The notes: a model not told the origin generated them from the letters alone. DNA of 41,063 nt from JAFLUQ01 sp964551215 (GCA_964551215.1 CAZKBV010000006.1:1-41063), one strand, 5' to 3'; numbered from the stretch's first letter, positions 30,785 to 39,464 are shown. A program made the numbers and translations.

Positions 30785-31819
30785 ATGAGTTATAACAATA
30801 AATCCATTTTGGTGGTTGACGACGTTAAAATAAACCGTGTTATGCTAACCGAAATATTCAAGGATGAGTTTGATGTTATAGAGGCCTCGAACGGCAGAGA
30901 AGCTCTTGATATTATAAACAGCGATTCAAATGTCGGAGCCGTGCTTTTAGACCTTATTATGCCCGAAGCAGACGGCTTTGCCGTGCTTAAAAATATGAAC
31001 GAAACGGGGCGCATAAAAACCCTCCCCGTACTTATCGTAACCGGCGCCAATGACAGGGATATGCTCATAGACGCTTATAATCTGGGGGCCATGAATGTCA
31101 TAACAAAGCCGTATATTCCGTATTTCTTAAACAGACAGCTTAAGAACGTTATGGAACTGTACAGACAAAAGGACGAGCTTGAGCTTGCGGTGGCGCAGCA
31201 GGTTGCCAAATTTAACAAAATGAGCGGTTCTATCGTTGAAGCTTTGGCGAATATAATAGAATTTCGCGACTGCGAAACGGGAAAGCACGTTAAAAACGTA
31301 TGCGATATGACCGAAAAGCTTATGATAAAGCTGGGAGAGATGTACCCCGAATATAAGCTGCCGATGGGAGAAATCAGCAAGATTTCAATAGCCGCCGCCC
31401 TCCATGATGTGGGGAAAATTTCAATTCCGGACACAATTCTGAACAAGCCCGGAAGGCTTACCGCTCAGGAGTATGAGGTAATGAAGCTGCATACGGTAAA
31501 GGGCTGCGAGCTGCTTGAAAGGGTTAAGGATATTATCGAACCCGCGCTGTACAGATATTGCTACGATATTTGCCGACATCACCATGAAAGATGGGACGGC
31601 AAGGGCTATCCGGACGGGATTGCGGGAGACGGAACCGAAATATGGGCGCAGGCTGTGGCCATGTCGGATGTATACGACGCTCTCACATCGGACAGAGTTT
31701 ATAAAAAGGCCTTGCCGCGCGATGTTGCGGTAAATATGATTTTTAACGGTGAATGTGGGCAGTTTAATCCCCGTGTTTTGGAAGCGTTTAAGGCGGTGCA
31801 AAATGAAAAGCAAGGCTGA
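30785..31819 (+). CDS. Response regulator with HD-GYP output (c-di-GMP phosphodiesterase-like)
   Basis: A 344-residue protein. Residues 6-125 form a receiver domain with acidic pocket VVDD, phospho-acceptor Asp56 (LLDLIMP) and Lys in ITKPY. A helical linker leads to an HD-GYP domain (about 145-340) with HD at 207-208 (LHDVGKISIPD), RHHHERWDGKGYPDG containing GYP at 274-276, and SDVYDALTSDR. HD-GYP proteins of the RpfG type hydrolyse cyclic di-GMP, so phosphorylation probably changes second-messenger levels. It starts 19 bases after the HPt stop and overlaps the kinase gene by 17 bases, so it belongs to one operon. Confidence 0.92.
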   Translation: MSYNNKSILVVDDVKINRVMLTEIFKDEFDVIEASNGREALDIINSDSNVGAVLLDLIMPEADGFAVLKNMNETGRIKTLPVLIVTGANDRDMLIDAYNLGAMNVITKPYIPYFLNRQLKNVMELYRQKDELELAVAQQVAKFNKMSGSIVEALANIIEFRDCETGKHVKNVCDMTEKLMIKLGEMYPEYKLPMGEISKISIAAALHDVGKISIPDTILNKPGRLTAQEYEVMKLHTVKGCELLERVKDIIEPALYRYCYDICRHHHERWDGKGYPDGIAGDGTEIWAQAVAMSDVYDALTSDRVYKKALPRDVAVNMIFNGECGQFNPRVLEAFKAVQNEKQG

Positions 31820-34391
31820 GAGTAAATTTGATATTAAGGAACAAAAAGGAAGCGACAAAAGATTTTTTGTCGCCAGCGGCGCCATTGTTTTTTTAGTAAC
31901 TATAGGGCTTATTTTCGCCTACAACTTTTATACGGGGCGGCAGGCCGATAAAGTCTTAATCGGCGTAAACGAGGTTTATATGTCCGAGATAAATCTTCAG
32001 CTCCAGCAAAAGTTTAAATCCATTATGGAGGTTAGGCTTTCGCAGGTTGACAGAATTTTAACGCTAATTAAGCCCGATAAATTCGACGACAGCGACGCTA
32101 TTTTCAAAATAGTGAAAGAAGACGTGACGTCGAGAGGTTTAAGCTTTGCGGGGTTTTTGGATGAAGACTATAAGCTTTGCAGGGTTTACGGGTCGAATTT
32201 AACAATAGAGGGCGATAACGACATTAAAGAGTCTATTGAATACGACGGGAATGTTCTGGAATACGCCACGGACGAAAAAGGCGAAAAATACCTTTTGTTC
32301 GGGCGGGGTACCACGGATTACGCGCTGAAAAACGGAAAACACAGCACCGCCTTTGTTGTGGGCATAAAAATGAGCCTTATGGACAATGCGCTTTTTCTCG
32401 ATTCGGAAAACGGGAACATTTATACTCACGTCATAAACCACAACGGCAATTTCATTATAAGCAACGGCTTTATCAGCGGAGATAACTATTTTGACGGCAT
32501 TTTCGAAATGGAGATTACCGACGCCAAGGAGGCCGAAAAGTGTGTAACCGAGCTGAAGCACGCCATTGATATCGGCTCGCAATATAACTTCAACTATGTT
32601 CTGAACGGCCAAAAATTTTACGTTTGCTGCTCTCCGTTTTCGGATAACAGCGAATGGTATTATGTGACCGTAATGAGCAGCGATATTTTCGACGGGTATT
32701 TTAACGAGCTGAGTAAATCCAGAATTAGGGCTGTCGTAAGTGTTATTATAATTCTTCTTTTCATTTTGCTGTTTTTTGTTATGATTTATTACAAAAAGAA
32801 CCAAAAGCAGCTTGAAGAGCTTAATGACGCAAAGGAGCTTGCGGAAAAGGAAAGCAATGCCAAAACCGAATTTTTGTCAAGCATGAGCCACGATATAAGA
32901 ACTCCCTTGAACGCCGTTATGGGTATGACGGGTATTGCTTTGAAGCATATAGACGACAAGGAAAGAGTTCAATATTGCCTTGAAAAGGTGGTTACGTCCT
33001 CAAAGCATCTTCTGTCTATGATAAATGACGTTCTGGATATTTCCAAGATAGAAAGCGGAAAGATGCAGCTTTCTATAAGAGAAGCCTCTCTCAAGACCAT
33101 TATTGACGACCTTGTGGCTCTTTCTCAGAGTATGCTGAAGGCAAAAGGGCAGAAATTCGATGTTTTCATTCACAACATAATAGCCGAAGACGTTTATTGT
33201 GACGACATAAGGCTCTATCAAATTTTGGTGAACATTGTTTCAAACGCCTTTAAATATACTCCCGAGGGCGGAAAGGTGCTTGTGGAGGTAAATCAGGAAG
33301 CGTCCGACAAGGGCGAGGATTATGTAAAAACTCACTTTACCGTTACCGACAACGGCATCGGAATGTCGCCCGAATTTGTGGAGAAAATTTTTGAAAAATT
33401 TGAACGGGCGGATAACGACGTTGTCCACAGTACATTGGGAGCGGGTTTGGGAATGTCGATTTCCAAGCAGCTTGCCGACCTTATGGGAGGCAAAATCGAG
33501 GTTGAGAGCGTTTTGCACGAGGGCAGCGTTTTCCGCCTTTCGGTAGATTTTAAGACAGCCGGAAAATTCGAGGTAAAGGAAAAGCTGCCCAATTGGGATG
33601 TGCTTGTTGTGGACGACGACGAGGCGCTGTGCGAAACGGCGGCGGCCAATCTTGAAGAACTGGGCGTAAAAGCGGAGTGGATAACCGAGAGCGTAAAAGC
33701 CGTTGAGCTTATAGAAAAGCGTCGGGAAGAAGGCAAGGAATTCGACTTTGTTTTTCTCGACTGGAATATGCCCGATATGGACGGAGTGGAAGCGATTAAA
33801 AGAATACGAGCCACGGGAAGCGTAAATCTGCCCGTATTCCTTATTTCGGCATACGATTTGGGCGATGTTGAGGAAAAGATTGATTTGACGGAGTTTGAAG
33901 GCTTTATTGCCAAGCCCCTGTTTAAGTCGAGGATTTATCAGGTATTGGGAAAATACGCGGGACACGTGACCGAGGACGTCTCAGCCTCAAAGGATATGTC
34001 CGCGAGCTTTATCGGTAAGAGAGTCCTTGTGGCCGAGGATGTCGACATAAACTGGGAGATTGTAAAGGAGGCTCTTGTCTCCGCCGGTATAGAGGCGGAA
34101 AACGCGGAAAACGGCAAGGTGTGCATAGAAAAGTTCTGTGCCTCGCCTATCGGGTATTATGACCTAATTCTTATGGATATAAAAATGCCTGTCATGAACG
34201 GCATTGACGCGACCAAGGAAATAAGGAAGCTTAACAGAGAGGATAAGGATTTGCCTATTGTGGCCATGACGGCAAACGCGTTTTCCGAAGATGTTCAGGA
34301 ATGTCTTGAAAACGGAATGAACGCCCATATAGCCAAGCCTATTGAGCTTAAAAACTTTTTTGCCGTTCTTCACAGATTCCTTGACGATTAA
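31803..34391 (+). CDS. Membrane hybrid histidine kinase with two receiver domains
   Basis: An 862-residue sensor kinase: cytoplasmic tail, membrane helix (about 22-40), an extracellular sensor of about 260 residues (dCache-like by size and position), second membrane helix (about 308-330), a HisKA domain with His363 in SSMSHDIRTPLNAV, the ATPase motifs NIVSNAFKYTPEGG, DNGIGMS and GAGLGMSI, then receiver 1 (about 598-717, Asp653 in LDWNMPD) and receiver 2 (about 738-860, Asp792 in LMDIKMP). No HPt domain is fused, so the HPt protein at the head of the operon is the likely shuttle to REC-HD-GYP. The signal is unknown. Confidence 0.93.
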   Translation: MKSKAESKFDIKEQKGSDKRFFVASGAIVFLVTIGLIFAYNFYTGRQADKVLIGVNEVYMSEINLQLQQKFKSIMEVRLSQVDRILTLIKPDKFDDSDAIFKIVKEDVTSRGLSFAGFLDEDYKLCRVYGSNLTIEGDNDIKESIEYDGNVLEYATDEKGEKYLLFGRGTTDYALKNGKHSTAFVVGIKMSLMDNALFLDSENGNIYTHVINHNGNFIISNGFISGDNYFDGIFEMEITDAKEAEKCVTELKHAIDIGSQYNFNYVLNGQKFYVCCSPFSDNSEWYYVTVMSSDIFDGYFNELSKSRIRAVVSVIIILLFILLFFVMIYYKKNQKQLEELNDAKELAEKESNAKTEFLSSMSHDIRTPLNAVMGMTGIALKHIDDKERVQYCLEKVVTSSKHLLSMINDVLDISKIESGKMQLSIREASLKTIIDDLVALSQSMLKAKGQKFDVFIHNIIAEDVYCDDIRLYQILVNIVSNAFKYTPEGGKVLVEVNQEASDKGEDYVKTHFTVTDNGIGMSPEFVEKIFEKFERADNDVVHSTLGAGLGMSISKQLADLMGGKIEVESVLHEGSVFRLSVDFKTAGKFEVKEKLPNWDVLVVDDDEALCETAAANLEELGVKAEWITESVKAVELIEKRREEGKEFDFVFLDWNMPDMDGVEAIKRIRATGSVNLPVFLISAYDLGDVEEKIDLTEFEGFIAKPLFKSRIYQVLGKYAGHVTEDVSASKDMSASFIGKRVLVAEDVDINWEIVKEALVSAGIEAENAENGKVCIEKFCASPIGYYDLILMDIKMPVMNGIDATKEIRKLNREDKDLPIVAMTANAFSEDVQECLENGMNAHIAKPIELKNFFAVLHRFLDD

Positions 34392-34473
34392 AGCCGAATT
34401 ACGCCTTACAGCGAAGAAACGGGAAGCAATGAACGCAATGAAGCGGTAAGTTTTTTGACAAGGAAAGATCATA

Positions 34474-35334
34474 TTGAAAAAATTTAAGCTGCGAAACTTT
34501 ATAATCCTAACGGTGGCGGGATTGATAAACGCCTTCGGCATAACCGTTTTCCTCAATCCCGTAAAGCTTTACGACAGCGGAATTTCCGGCACGTCAATGC
34601 TTTTGTCCCAGCTTACGCCGGAGAGGTTTTCTCTGTCAATGTTTCTTCTTCTGTTAAACATACCTTTGTTTTTGTACGGACTGAAAAAGCAGGGGAGAGT
34701 GTTCACTGTATACGCCATGTACGCCGTCGGCGTGTATTCCCTCGGCGCATGGCTGATAACCGATGTGCTTCCGGTTGACGTGAGCATAGCTTCGCCTTTG
34801 GCGGGGACGGATTTGCTTCTTTGCGCCCTTTTCGGCGGAGTTATCTCCGGCATAGGCAGCGGGCTTGCGATAAGGGGCGGCGGGGCTATGGACGGAATCG
34901 AGGTTCTCGCCGTAATATTTGCCAAGCCTTTGGGAATTACCGTGGGAACCTTCGTCATGATATACAACATTATTTTGTATGTCATAAGCGGAATTGTTCT
35001 TCAAAGCTGGATACTTCCCCTTTACTCCATCGTAACCTATACCGCCGCGCTGAAAACCATCGACTTTATTGTGGACGGCTTGGACAGGGCAAAGTGCGCC
35101 ATGATTGTAACACAAAAGCCGGACGAAATATGCGCGGTGTTTTCCAAGGAATTTGAGTGCGGCCCCACAAGAGTGGACGCCAGAGGCGGATATTCCAACA
35201 GCGAAAAAACCATTGTGTATTTTGTGCTGAACCGTTTTCAGGTAACAAAAATGAAGGGTCTTGTGAGAGAGACAGACCCTTCGGCGTTTATTATGATTAG
35301 CGAGGTCGCGGACGTTTTTAAGGCCAATCAATGA
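34474..35334 (+). CDS. YitT family membrane protein (DUF2179 tail)
   Basis: A 286-residue protein with five or six N-terminal membrane helices (LTVAGLINAFGITVFLNPVKLYDSGISG is the typical family opening; written here split: LTVAGLINAFG, ITVFLNPVKL, YDSGISG) and GGGAMDGIEVLAVIFAK. It ends in a cytoplasmic DUF2179 domain from about 205 (CAMIVTQKPDEIC, VDARGGYS, FIMISEVADVF). Function of the family is unclear; transport has been suggested. Starts at TTG 34474 with AAGGAAAG upstream. The stop codon lies within the terminator hairpin shared with the convergent PAP2 gene. It belongs to the same broad superfamily as the YczE-like protein at 457. Confidence 0.9.
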   Translation: MKKFKLRNFIILTVAGLINAFGITVFLNPVKLYDSGISGTSMLLSQLTPERFSLSMFLLLLNIPLFLYGLKKQGRVFTVYAMYAVGVYSLGAWLITDVLPVDVSIASPLAGTDLLLCALFGGVISGIGSGLAIRGGGAMDGIEVLAVIFAKPLGITVGTFVMIYNIILYVISGIVLQSWILPLYSIVTYTAALKTIDFIVDGLDRAKCAMIVTQKPDEICAVFSKEFECGPTRVDARGGYSNSEKTIVYFVLNRFQVTKMKGLVRETDPSAFIMISEVADVFKANQ

Positions 35335-35382
35335 TTGATTGGCCTTAATTATTCTCTCAATTTGAGACTCAATTATTGAGTC
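35320..35382. terminator. Bidirectional terminator region between yitT-like and PAP2 genes
   Basis: AAGGCCAATCA (35320-35330) and TGATTGGCCTT (35336-35346) form a perfect 11-bp hairpin followed by TAATTATT on the plus strand. A second small hairpin GACTCAA/TTGAGTC (35366-35382) covers the 3' end of the minus-strand gene. Confidence 0.75.
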
Positions 35383-35911
35383 GCCTTACGCCGCTGTCTG
35401 TAATTTTTCTTGCGAGAAAGGCGCAGGCTATGCCCAGTAGCGCTCCGCAAAGCACGTCCGTGGGGTAGTGTACGTAAAGATACACCCGGCTAAAGGCAAT
35501 CAAAAAAGCCGTAACATAGGCCGCCGCTCCGAAGCGTTTGTCCCGAAACCATATTCCCGTGGCCGCCGCGAAGGAGGTTGCCGCATGGGAGGACGGGAAG
35601 GAATACATATCCGACGGAGGGGAAATAATCAGGTCGTTTACGGTCAACATTCCCAGAGGGTTATTATAGGGACGCACACGCATAACAAGGTGCTTTATTA
35701 TAAACCCCCCGAAAAACAGCCCTAAAAGCATTGCCAGAGCAATGGTAACGCCATAGCGGCGCTCTCCCTTTCTGAGCATCAGTATCACCGCCGCCCCTAT
35801 CCAAAGGAGGGCGCAGCTTCCGAGGATGCTCATAACCGTCATAAAGATATCCATTGCATCGAATCGAAGCCCCTGAATTTGATTCATAAGGCTAAGCTCA
35901 AAAGCCGTCAT
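35369..35911 (-). CDS. PAP2-family membrane phosphatase
   Basis: A 180-residue protein with about five membrane segments and the three PAP2 motifs: KHLVMRVRP, SFPSSHAA and SRVYLYVHYPTD. Members dephosphorylate lipid phosphates such as undecaprenyl pyrophosphate (BcrC type) or phosphatidic acid on the outer face of the membrane. The exact substrate cannot be told. It is 15 bases downstream of prmC on the same strand, probably in one operon. Confidence 0.9.
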   Translation of the reverse strand: MTAFELSLMNQIQGLRFDAMDIFMTVMSILGSCALLWIGAAVILMLRKGERRYGVTIALAMLLGLFFGGFIIKHLVMRVRPYNNPLGMLTVNDLIISPPSDMYSFPSSHAATSFAAATGIWFRDKRFGAAAYVTAFLIAFSRVYLYVHYPTDVLCGALLGIACAFLARKITDSGVRRLNN

Positions 35912-35926
35912 ATTATCCCTCCTTTT

Positions 35927-36733
35927 TTACGGCTTTTCTCCCGCGGCAAGGCGGAAATTGCCGCCACAGTCCTTTTTGGTAATGATATTTTTAAATCCGT
36001 TTTTATCTAAAATTTCGCTTATGGCTTTTTCTTGGTCATAGCCGCCCTCGTAGGCAAGCACGCCGCCGCCGCTTAGCACTTTATAGGCTTTAGGCGTTAC
36101 CGCCTCGTAAAAACAAAGCCCCGACTTTCCGCCGTCAAGAGCAAGGCGAGGCTCCGTTTTCGCAACCTCAAGACCGTCAACCGCGTCAGAGGGAATGTAG
36201 GGCGGATTGCAAACTATTACGTCGTACTCACCGGCGATTTCGTCCCTTAGGGCGTCCAGCCTCACTGCGGCGCACCGTTGGTTCAAGCCGTGGAGGGCGA
36301 TGTTTTCCTCCGTTTTTGTCAGGGCTTCTTGGGATATATCCGCCAAAACCACCCTTGAACCGCTTATATAGCGGGCCAGACTTATGCCTATACATCCGCT
36401 TCCGCAGCAAAGATCCAGTATTTTTATTTTTTTGCCCTTAAAGCGTTCGATAAGGTATTCAACTACGGTTTCCGTGTCGGGGCGGGGGATAAGGGTGCCG
36501 CTGTTAAGCCTGAACTTCAGCCCCATGAATTCCTTTTCCCCAACAATGTAAGCCACAGGCTCCCCGTCGCGGCGGCGGCGGATATATTCCTCGAAGCGCA
36601 GCTTTTCCTCCTCTGTAAGCTCCCGAAAAAGCAGTCGGGAGTCCTGCCCGACCGCATAAGAAAGAAGCACCCTTGCGTCAAGCAGGGGTGTTTGTGAATT
36701 TTTAAGCTGTTTTGCGGCTTCCTGAATTACCAT
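35927..36733 (-). CDS. prmC: Peptide chain release factor N5-glutamine methyltransferase
   Basis: Methylates the Gln of the GGQ motif in RF1 and RF2, using S-adenosylmethionine. The 268-residue protein has a short N-terminal helical domain and a methyltransferase fold with LIPRPDTETVVEYL, LDLCCGSGCIGISLA (SAM loop) and the catalytic VCNPPYIPS. Its start overlaps the end of the DUF1385 gene by 7 bases (ATGGTAA). In many Clostridia the order is DUF1385-prmC-prfA; here prfA is missing and PAP2 follows. Confidence 0.95.
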   Translation of the reverse strand: MVIQEAAKQLKNSQTPLLDARVLLSYAVGQDSRLLFRELTEEEKLRFEEYIRRRRDGEPVAYIVGEKEFMGLKFRLNSGTLIPRPDTETVVEYLIERFKGKKIKILDLCCGSGCIGISLARYISGSRVVLADISQEALTKTEENIALHGLNQRCAAVRLDALRDEIAGEYDVIVCNPPYIPSDAVDGLEVAKTEPRLALDGGKSGLCFYEAVTPKAYKVLSGGGVLAYEGGYDQEKAISEILDKNGFKNIITKKDCGGNFRLAAGEKP

Positions 36734-37674
36734 TTGTCGTCCTCTTTATTTCCCGTAAGCACGGCCTTCATTGAAGCAATAGCCACTTCAAGCTGAGAAT
36801 CGTCCGGCTCTCTTGTCGTAATTCTCTGCACCCACATTCCGGGCTTGGATATAAGGCACACAACCTTGTTTTTGCTTTTTCCCGCCCAGCGTATCAGCTC
36901 GTAGGATATTCCGGCTACAACCGGAAGAAGCAGAAGCCTCAGCGCTATGCGCACAAGCATATTGTCCCACGAAATAAACGAAAACAGAATTATGCTTATT
37001 ACCATTACGTAAACGAGAAAGCTTGTTCCGCAGCGGGGATGAAGTCGGCTCATATTTCGGGCGTTTTCCGGCGTAAGCTCCAGACCGGCTTCATAGCAGA
37101 ATATGGTTTTATGCTCGGCTCCGTGATACTGGAACACCCGCTTTATTTCTTCCATCCGCGAAACAAGGATTACATATCCCAAGAAAATTCCGATTCTTAT
37201 TATACCCTCCAAAAGGGTGAGGATAAATGAGTTTTTGGTAAGTATCTTAACAAAGCCGGTTATAATGTTGGGCAGAATAAAGAACAGCCCTATTGAGAAA
37301 ATAAGGGAAATAAAAACGGAAAAGTAAATGACATAATCCTTCAGTTTTTCCCCCAGCTTTTCGGTAAGCCATTTATCGAATTTGGACTGTTCCTGAGGGG
37401 AATCGTCCTCAATATCAAAAAATTCCGCACTCCACATAAGCGCTCTCATGCTGCATATAAGGGAATCAAAAAACGCAAAGACACCTCTGATTATGGGAAT
37501 TTTGTTAACGTGATATTTTGTGACGAGACTGCTTATAGGCCGTTTATCAACAACTATTTCCCCATCGGGCTTGCGCACGGCGGAGGCAATCTCCTTCGGC
37601 CCTCTCATCATAACGCCCTCCATAATGGCGCTGCCGCCGATGGAGGTTATATGCTGCTGTTGTTCCTCTTTCAT
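36727..37674 (-). CDS. DUF1385 family membrane protein
   Basis: A 315-residue protein with the family hallmarks GGSAIMEGVMMRGP near the N-terminus, FQYHGAEHKTIFCYE and LHPRCGTSFLV, plus about four membrane segments in the middle and C-terminal half. The conserved His/Glu/Cys residues suggest metal binding, but the function is unknown. ATG 37674 (MKEEQQQH) is preferred because AGAGGA lies 8 bases upstream; a start seven codons earlier would include that site. Own promoter; overlaps prmC. Confidence 0.93.
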   Translation of the reverse strand: MKEEQQQHITSIGGSAIMEGVMMRGPKEIASAVRKPDGEIVVDKRPISSLVTKYHVNKIPIIRGVFAFFDSLICSMRALMWSAEFFDIEDDSPQEQSKFDKWLTEKLGEKLKDYVIYFSVFISLIFSIGLFFILPNIITGFVKILTKNSFILTLLEGIIRIGIFLGYVILVSRMEEIKRVFQYHGAEHKTIFCYEAGLELTPENARNMSRLHPRCGTSFLVYVMVISIILFSFISWDNMLVRIALRLLLLPVVAGISYELIRWAGKSKNKVVCLISKPGMWVQRITTREPDDSQLEVAIASMKAVLTGNKEDDKW

Positions 37675-37700
37675 GTAATCATTCCTCTCTATCATTTTGT

Positions 37701-37729
37701 ATCATACCATAAAACGACGGGTTTTGCAA
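37701..37729 (-). promoter_or_regulatory. Promoter of the DUF1385-prmC-PAP2 operon
   Basis: On the minus strand TTGCAA (plus 37729-37724), 17 bases, TATGAT (37706-37701), about 27 bases upstream of the start codon. Confidence 0.7.
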
Positions 37730-37809
37730 GACTTTTTGCATATGTTAATAAAAAATTCATCAACAACCGTAAAGCGGCTTAATAGTATGTTAAGAGGAAG
37801 TGATATCCG

Positions 37810-38448
37810 TTGAGACTTTTCGGCGTTGAAAAAAAGAAAAAGAAAAGGCGCAAGATCCTGCCCGTAGTTTCGGTGTGCGTTGCACTGTTAATTCTTCCTT
37901 TGGTATTCATGCTTTTCAGAGCCGCGCCGAAAATGGAGAAAGTTATCTCGTTTTGCGCAAGAAACGCCGCCAGCAGCGAAATAGACAAGGCCGTGCTGGA
38001 ATATATGGACGAAAACCGTGTTACCTACGCCGCTCTTGTGGACGTTAGATATGACGAAAACGGAGCCGTAACCTCCATCACTGCCGATACCGCGAAAATA
38101 GATACCATGATTGCAAAAATGGATAACGATATCGGCGCAAAGCTGGAGGAGGCGGTTATGCAGACGCATATTCCTCTGGACGTGCTTTTGAGTACGGAGC
38201 TTTTTACCGGAGACGGTCCGAAAATTTCGGTGCATTTTTTTCCGATAAATGTTGTCAATGTAAAAACACGCCATGAATTTACGGCCAAAGGAATAAATCA
38301 AACTCTGCATACAATATATCTGGACATTTCGGTTGATATAGAGATACTTCTGCCCTTTAAAAACCGCACCGAAAATGTGGATAGCGAAATTCTCCTCGGC
38401 CAGACTCTTATCGTGGGCGGAGTGCCGCAGACATATGTGGAAAGGTGA
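37810..38448 (+). CDS. yunB: Sporulation protein YunB
   Basis: A 212-residue protein with a very basic N-terminus (KKKKKRRK), one membrane helix (about 17-36) and an extracytoplasmic domain with YAALVDVRYDENGAVTSI, the IPLDVLLSTELFTGDGP segment and TLHTIYLDISVDIEILLPF. This is the YunB family, made in the mother cell and needed for efficient sporulation in B. subtilis; the mechanism is unknown. Starts at TTG 37810, with AGAGGAAGTGAT upstream. No clear sigma-E promoter was recognised in the 114-base gap. It supports a spore-forming host. Confidence 0.9.
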   Translation: MRLFGVEKKKKKRRKILPVVSVCVALLILPLVFMLFRAAPKMEKVISFCARNAASSEIDKAVLEYMDENRVTYAALVDVRYDENGAVTSITADTAKIDTMIAKMDNDIGAKLEEAVMQTHIPLDVLLSTELFTGDGPKISVHFFPINVVNVKTRHEFTAKGINQTLHTIYLDISVDIEILLPFKNRTENVDSEILLGQTLIVGGVPQTYVER

Positions 38449-38510
38449 GCTTTAAAAAGCTGACCTCCGCCGACTTTTAAAAAAAGGCGCAGGAAGCCGA
38501 GATAAATATA

Positions 38511-38564
38511 TTGACAAACTCGGATTATCCTGCTATAATATAAGTATAGTTAGCTTAAACTAAT
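38511..38564 (+). promoter_or_regulatory. Consensus promoter with overlapping GTTAG-N6-CTAAY operator
   Basis: TTGACA (38511-38516), 17 bases, TATAAT (38534-38539) is a perfect sigma-A site. GTTAGCTTAAACTAAT (38549-38564) covers the transcription start region. A near-identical site lies at 40208-40223 before the ABC transporter gene. Site and gene content suggest a metal-responsive repressor of the DtxR/MntR type, which is inference. Confidence 0.75.
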
Positions 38565-38663
38565 CTTTTTAAATTAAAGCTTATGAAAATCGCGGCGACC
38601 GGCCAAGTGCCGTAAAAAGGCTTTCGGCTGAGCTGTGACGCAAAAAAGACGGGAGGAATAAAG
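38565..38663 (+). ncRNA. Structured leader of the HMA gene, unidentified
   Basis: About 100 transcribed bases precede the start codon, G+C-rich in the middle, with possible stems GCCG/CGGC (near 38609-38631) and an outer GCG/CGC. It ends GACGGGAGG, the ribosome site. It does not fit any riboswitch consensus I could recall (c-di-GMP-I, NiCo, cobalamin and Mn were considered). It may be a plain leader. Confidence 0.3.
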
Positions 38664-38918
38664 ATGGTAAAAATTACTTTGGATATCGACGGTATGGCCT
38701 GTTCAATGTGCGAGGCGCATATTAACGATGCGGTTAGGGCAAAATTTAAGGTTAAGAAGATATCCTCGTCCCACGCAAAAAAACAGACGGTTATTATCTC
38801 CGAGGAGGAGTTAGACGCTCAGAAGCTGAAAGAGGTTATTGAGGAGACGGGGTACAGGGTGCTGTCCCACAGATGCGAGCCATTTGAAAAGAAGAAGCTG
38901 TTTTCATTCGGCAAATGA
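38664..38918 (+). CDS. Heavy-metal-associated (HMA) domain protein
   Basis: An 84-residue protein of ferredoxin-like HMA fold with the metal motif GMACSMCEAHI (Cys-x-x-Cys as CSMC) near residue 11 and the typical ending EVIEETGYRV, plus a short basic tail. Related proteins (CopZ, MerP) carry copper or other soft metals. No P-type ATPase is beside it. Ribosome site GGGAGGA. The promoter/operator shared with the ABC gene suggests joint metal control with that transporter. The metal is not known. Confidence 0.88.
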   Translation: MVKITLDIDGMACSMCEAHINDAVRAKFKVKKISSSHAKKQTVIISEEELDAQKLKEVIEETGYRVLSHRCEPFEKKKLFSFGK

Positions 38919-39045
38919 TAGGGGAGAGGAATAAAATTTTGTATAAGCCGTCAAAAAACGCGGAAAGCAGCTGCCGCCATTTTATACAAATTGCCCATTG
39001 AAAAAAGCAAAAAATTCATATAAAATTTAGTTGATTGAGTAGCGG

Positions 39046-39084
39046 AGCGCATAAATCCGAATCGTGGATTTATGCGCTTTTTCT
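39046..39084 (+). terminator. Terminator after the HMA gene
   Basis: AGCGCATAAATCC (39046-39058) and GGATTTATGCGCT (39066-39078) form a perfect 13-bp stem followed by TTTTCTC. Confidence 0.88.
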
Positions 39085-39146
39085 CATTTAGGTTATGGCA
39101 GCCGCCCCAACGGCCGCGAAAAAAATATTTTTGGAGGAATGTATTT

Positions 39147-39464
39147 ATGAATCAGCGTCAAGAAAAGTCCGGTGCGTGTCCGTCCTGCGGACGGCATTGT
39201 CCGCCCGATGATTTGCACTGCCCCCGCGGCAGAGCTTATTTCGGTTTGGAAGCCGAAGGCGGGCAACACGATAAAAAAAGAAGGGAGATAAATATAGAGG
39301 ACGAAACGATTTTGCTTATGCTAAAATGCGGACATTTGCTTCATCACGGCTTAGTTGAGCGTGCGGGAAGCGAAGATATGTTAAGCTTTCTTTCGCCGGA
39401 AGAGAAAAACGACTTAACCGCTGCTTTGAAAAAATGCGCGGATGTATGGAGCAATTTGGAATAG
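39147..39464 (+). CDS. Small Cys-cluster protein of unknown function
   Basis: A 105-residue protein with GGAGGAATG before the start. The N-terminus has a possible metal site, CPSCGRHCPPDDLHC (Cys11, 14, 18 and 25, with His17 and His24), followed by CPRGRAYF. The rest is helical (LLMLKCGHLLHHGLVERAGSEDMLSFL). The pattern recalls the N-terminal part of MarR-like proteins found beside iron transport genes in gut Clostridia, but the winged helix that should follow is absent. It may be a shortened relative acting as a metal sensor; this is inference. It lies just upstream of tetR. Confidence 0.75.
   Translation: MNQRQEKSGACPSCGRHCPPDDLHCPRGRAYFGLEAEGGQHDKKRREINIEDETILLMLKCGHLLHHGLVERAGSEDMLSFLSPEEKNDLTAALKKCADVWSNLE

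Noticed and set aside
38600..38663. c-di-GMP-I (GEMM) riboswitch suggested by GTGACGCAAA
   Set aside because: The rest of the GEMM core, including the GAAA tetraloop and its receptor arrangement, is not present.
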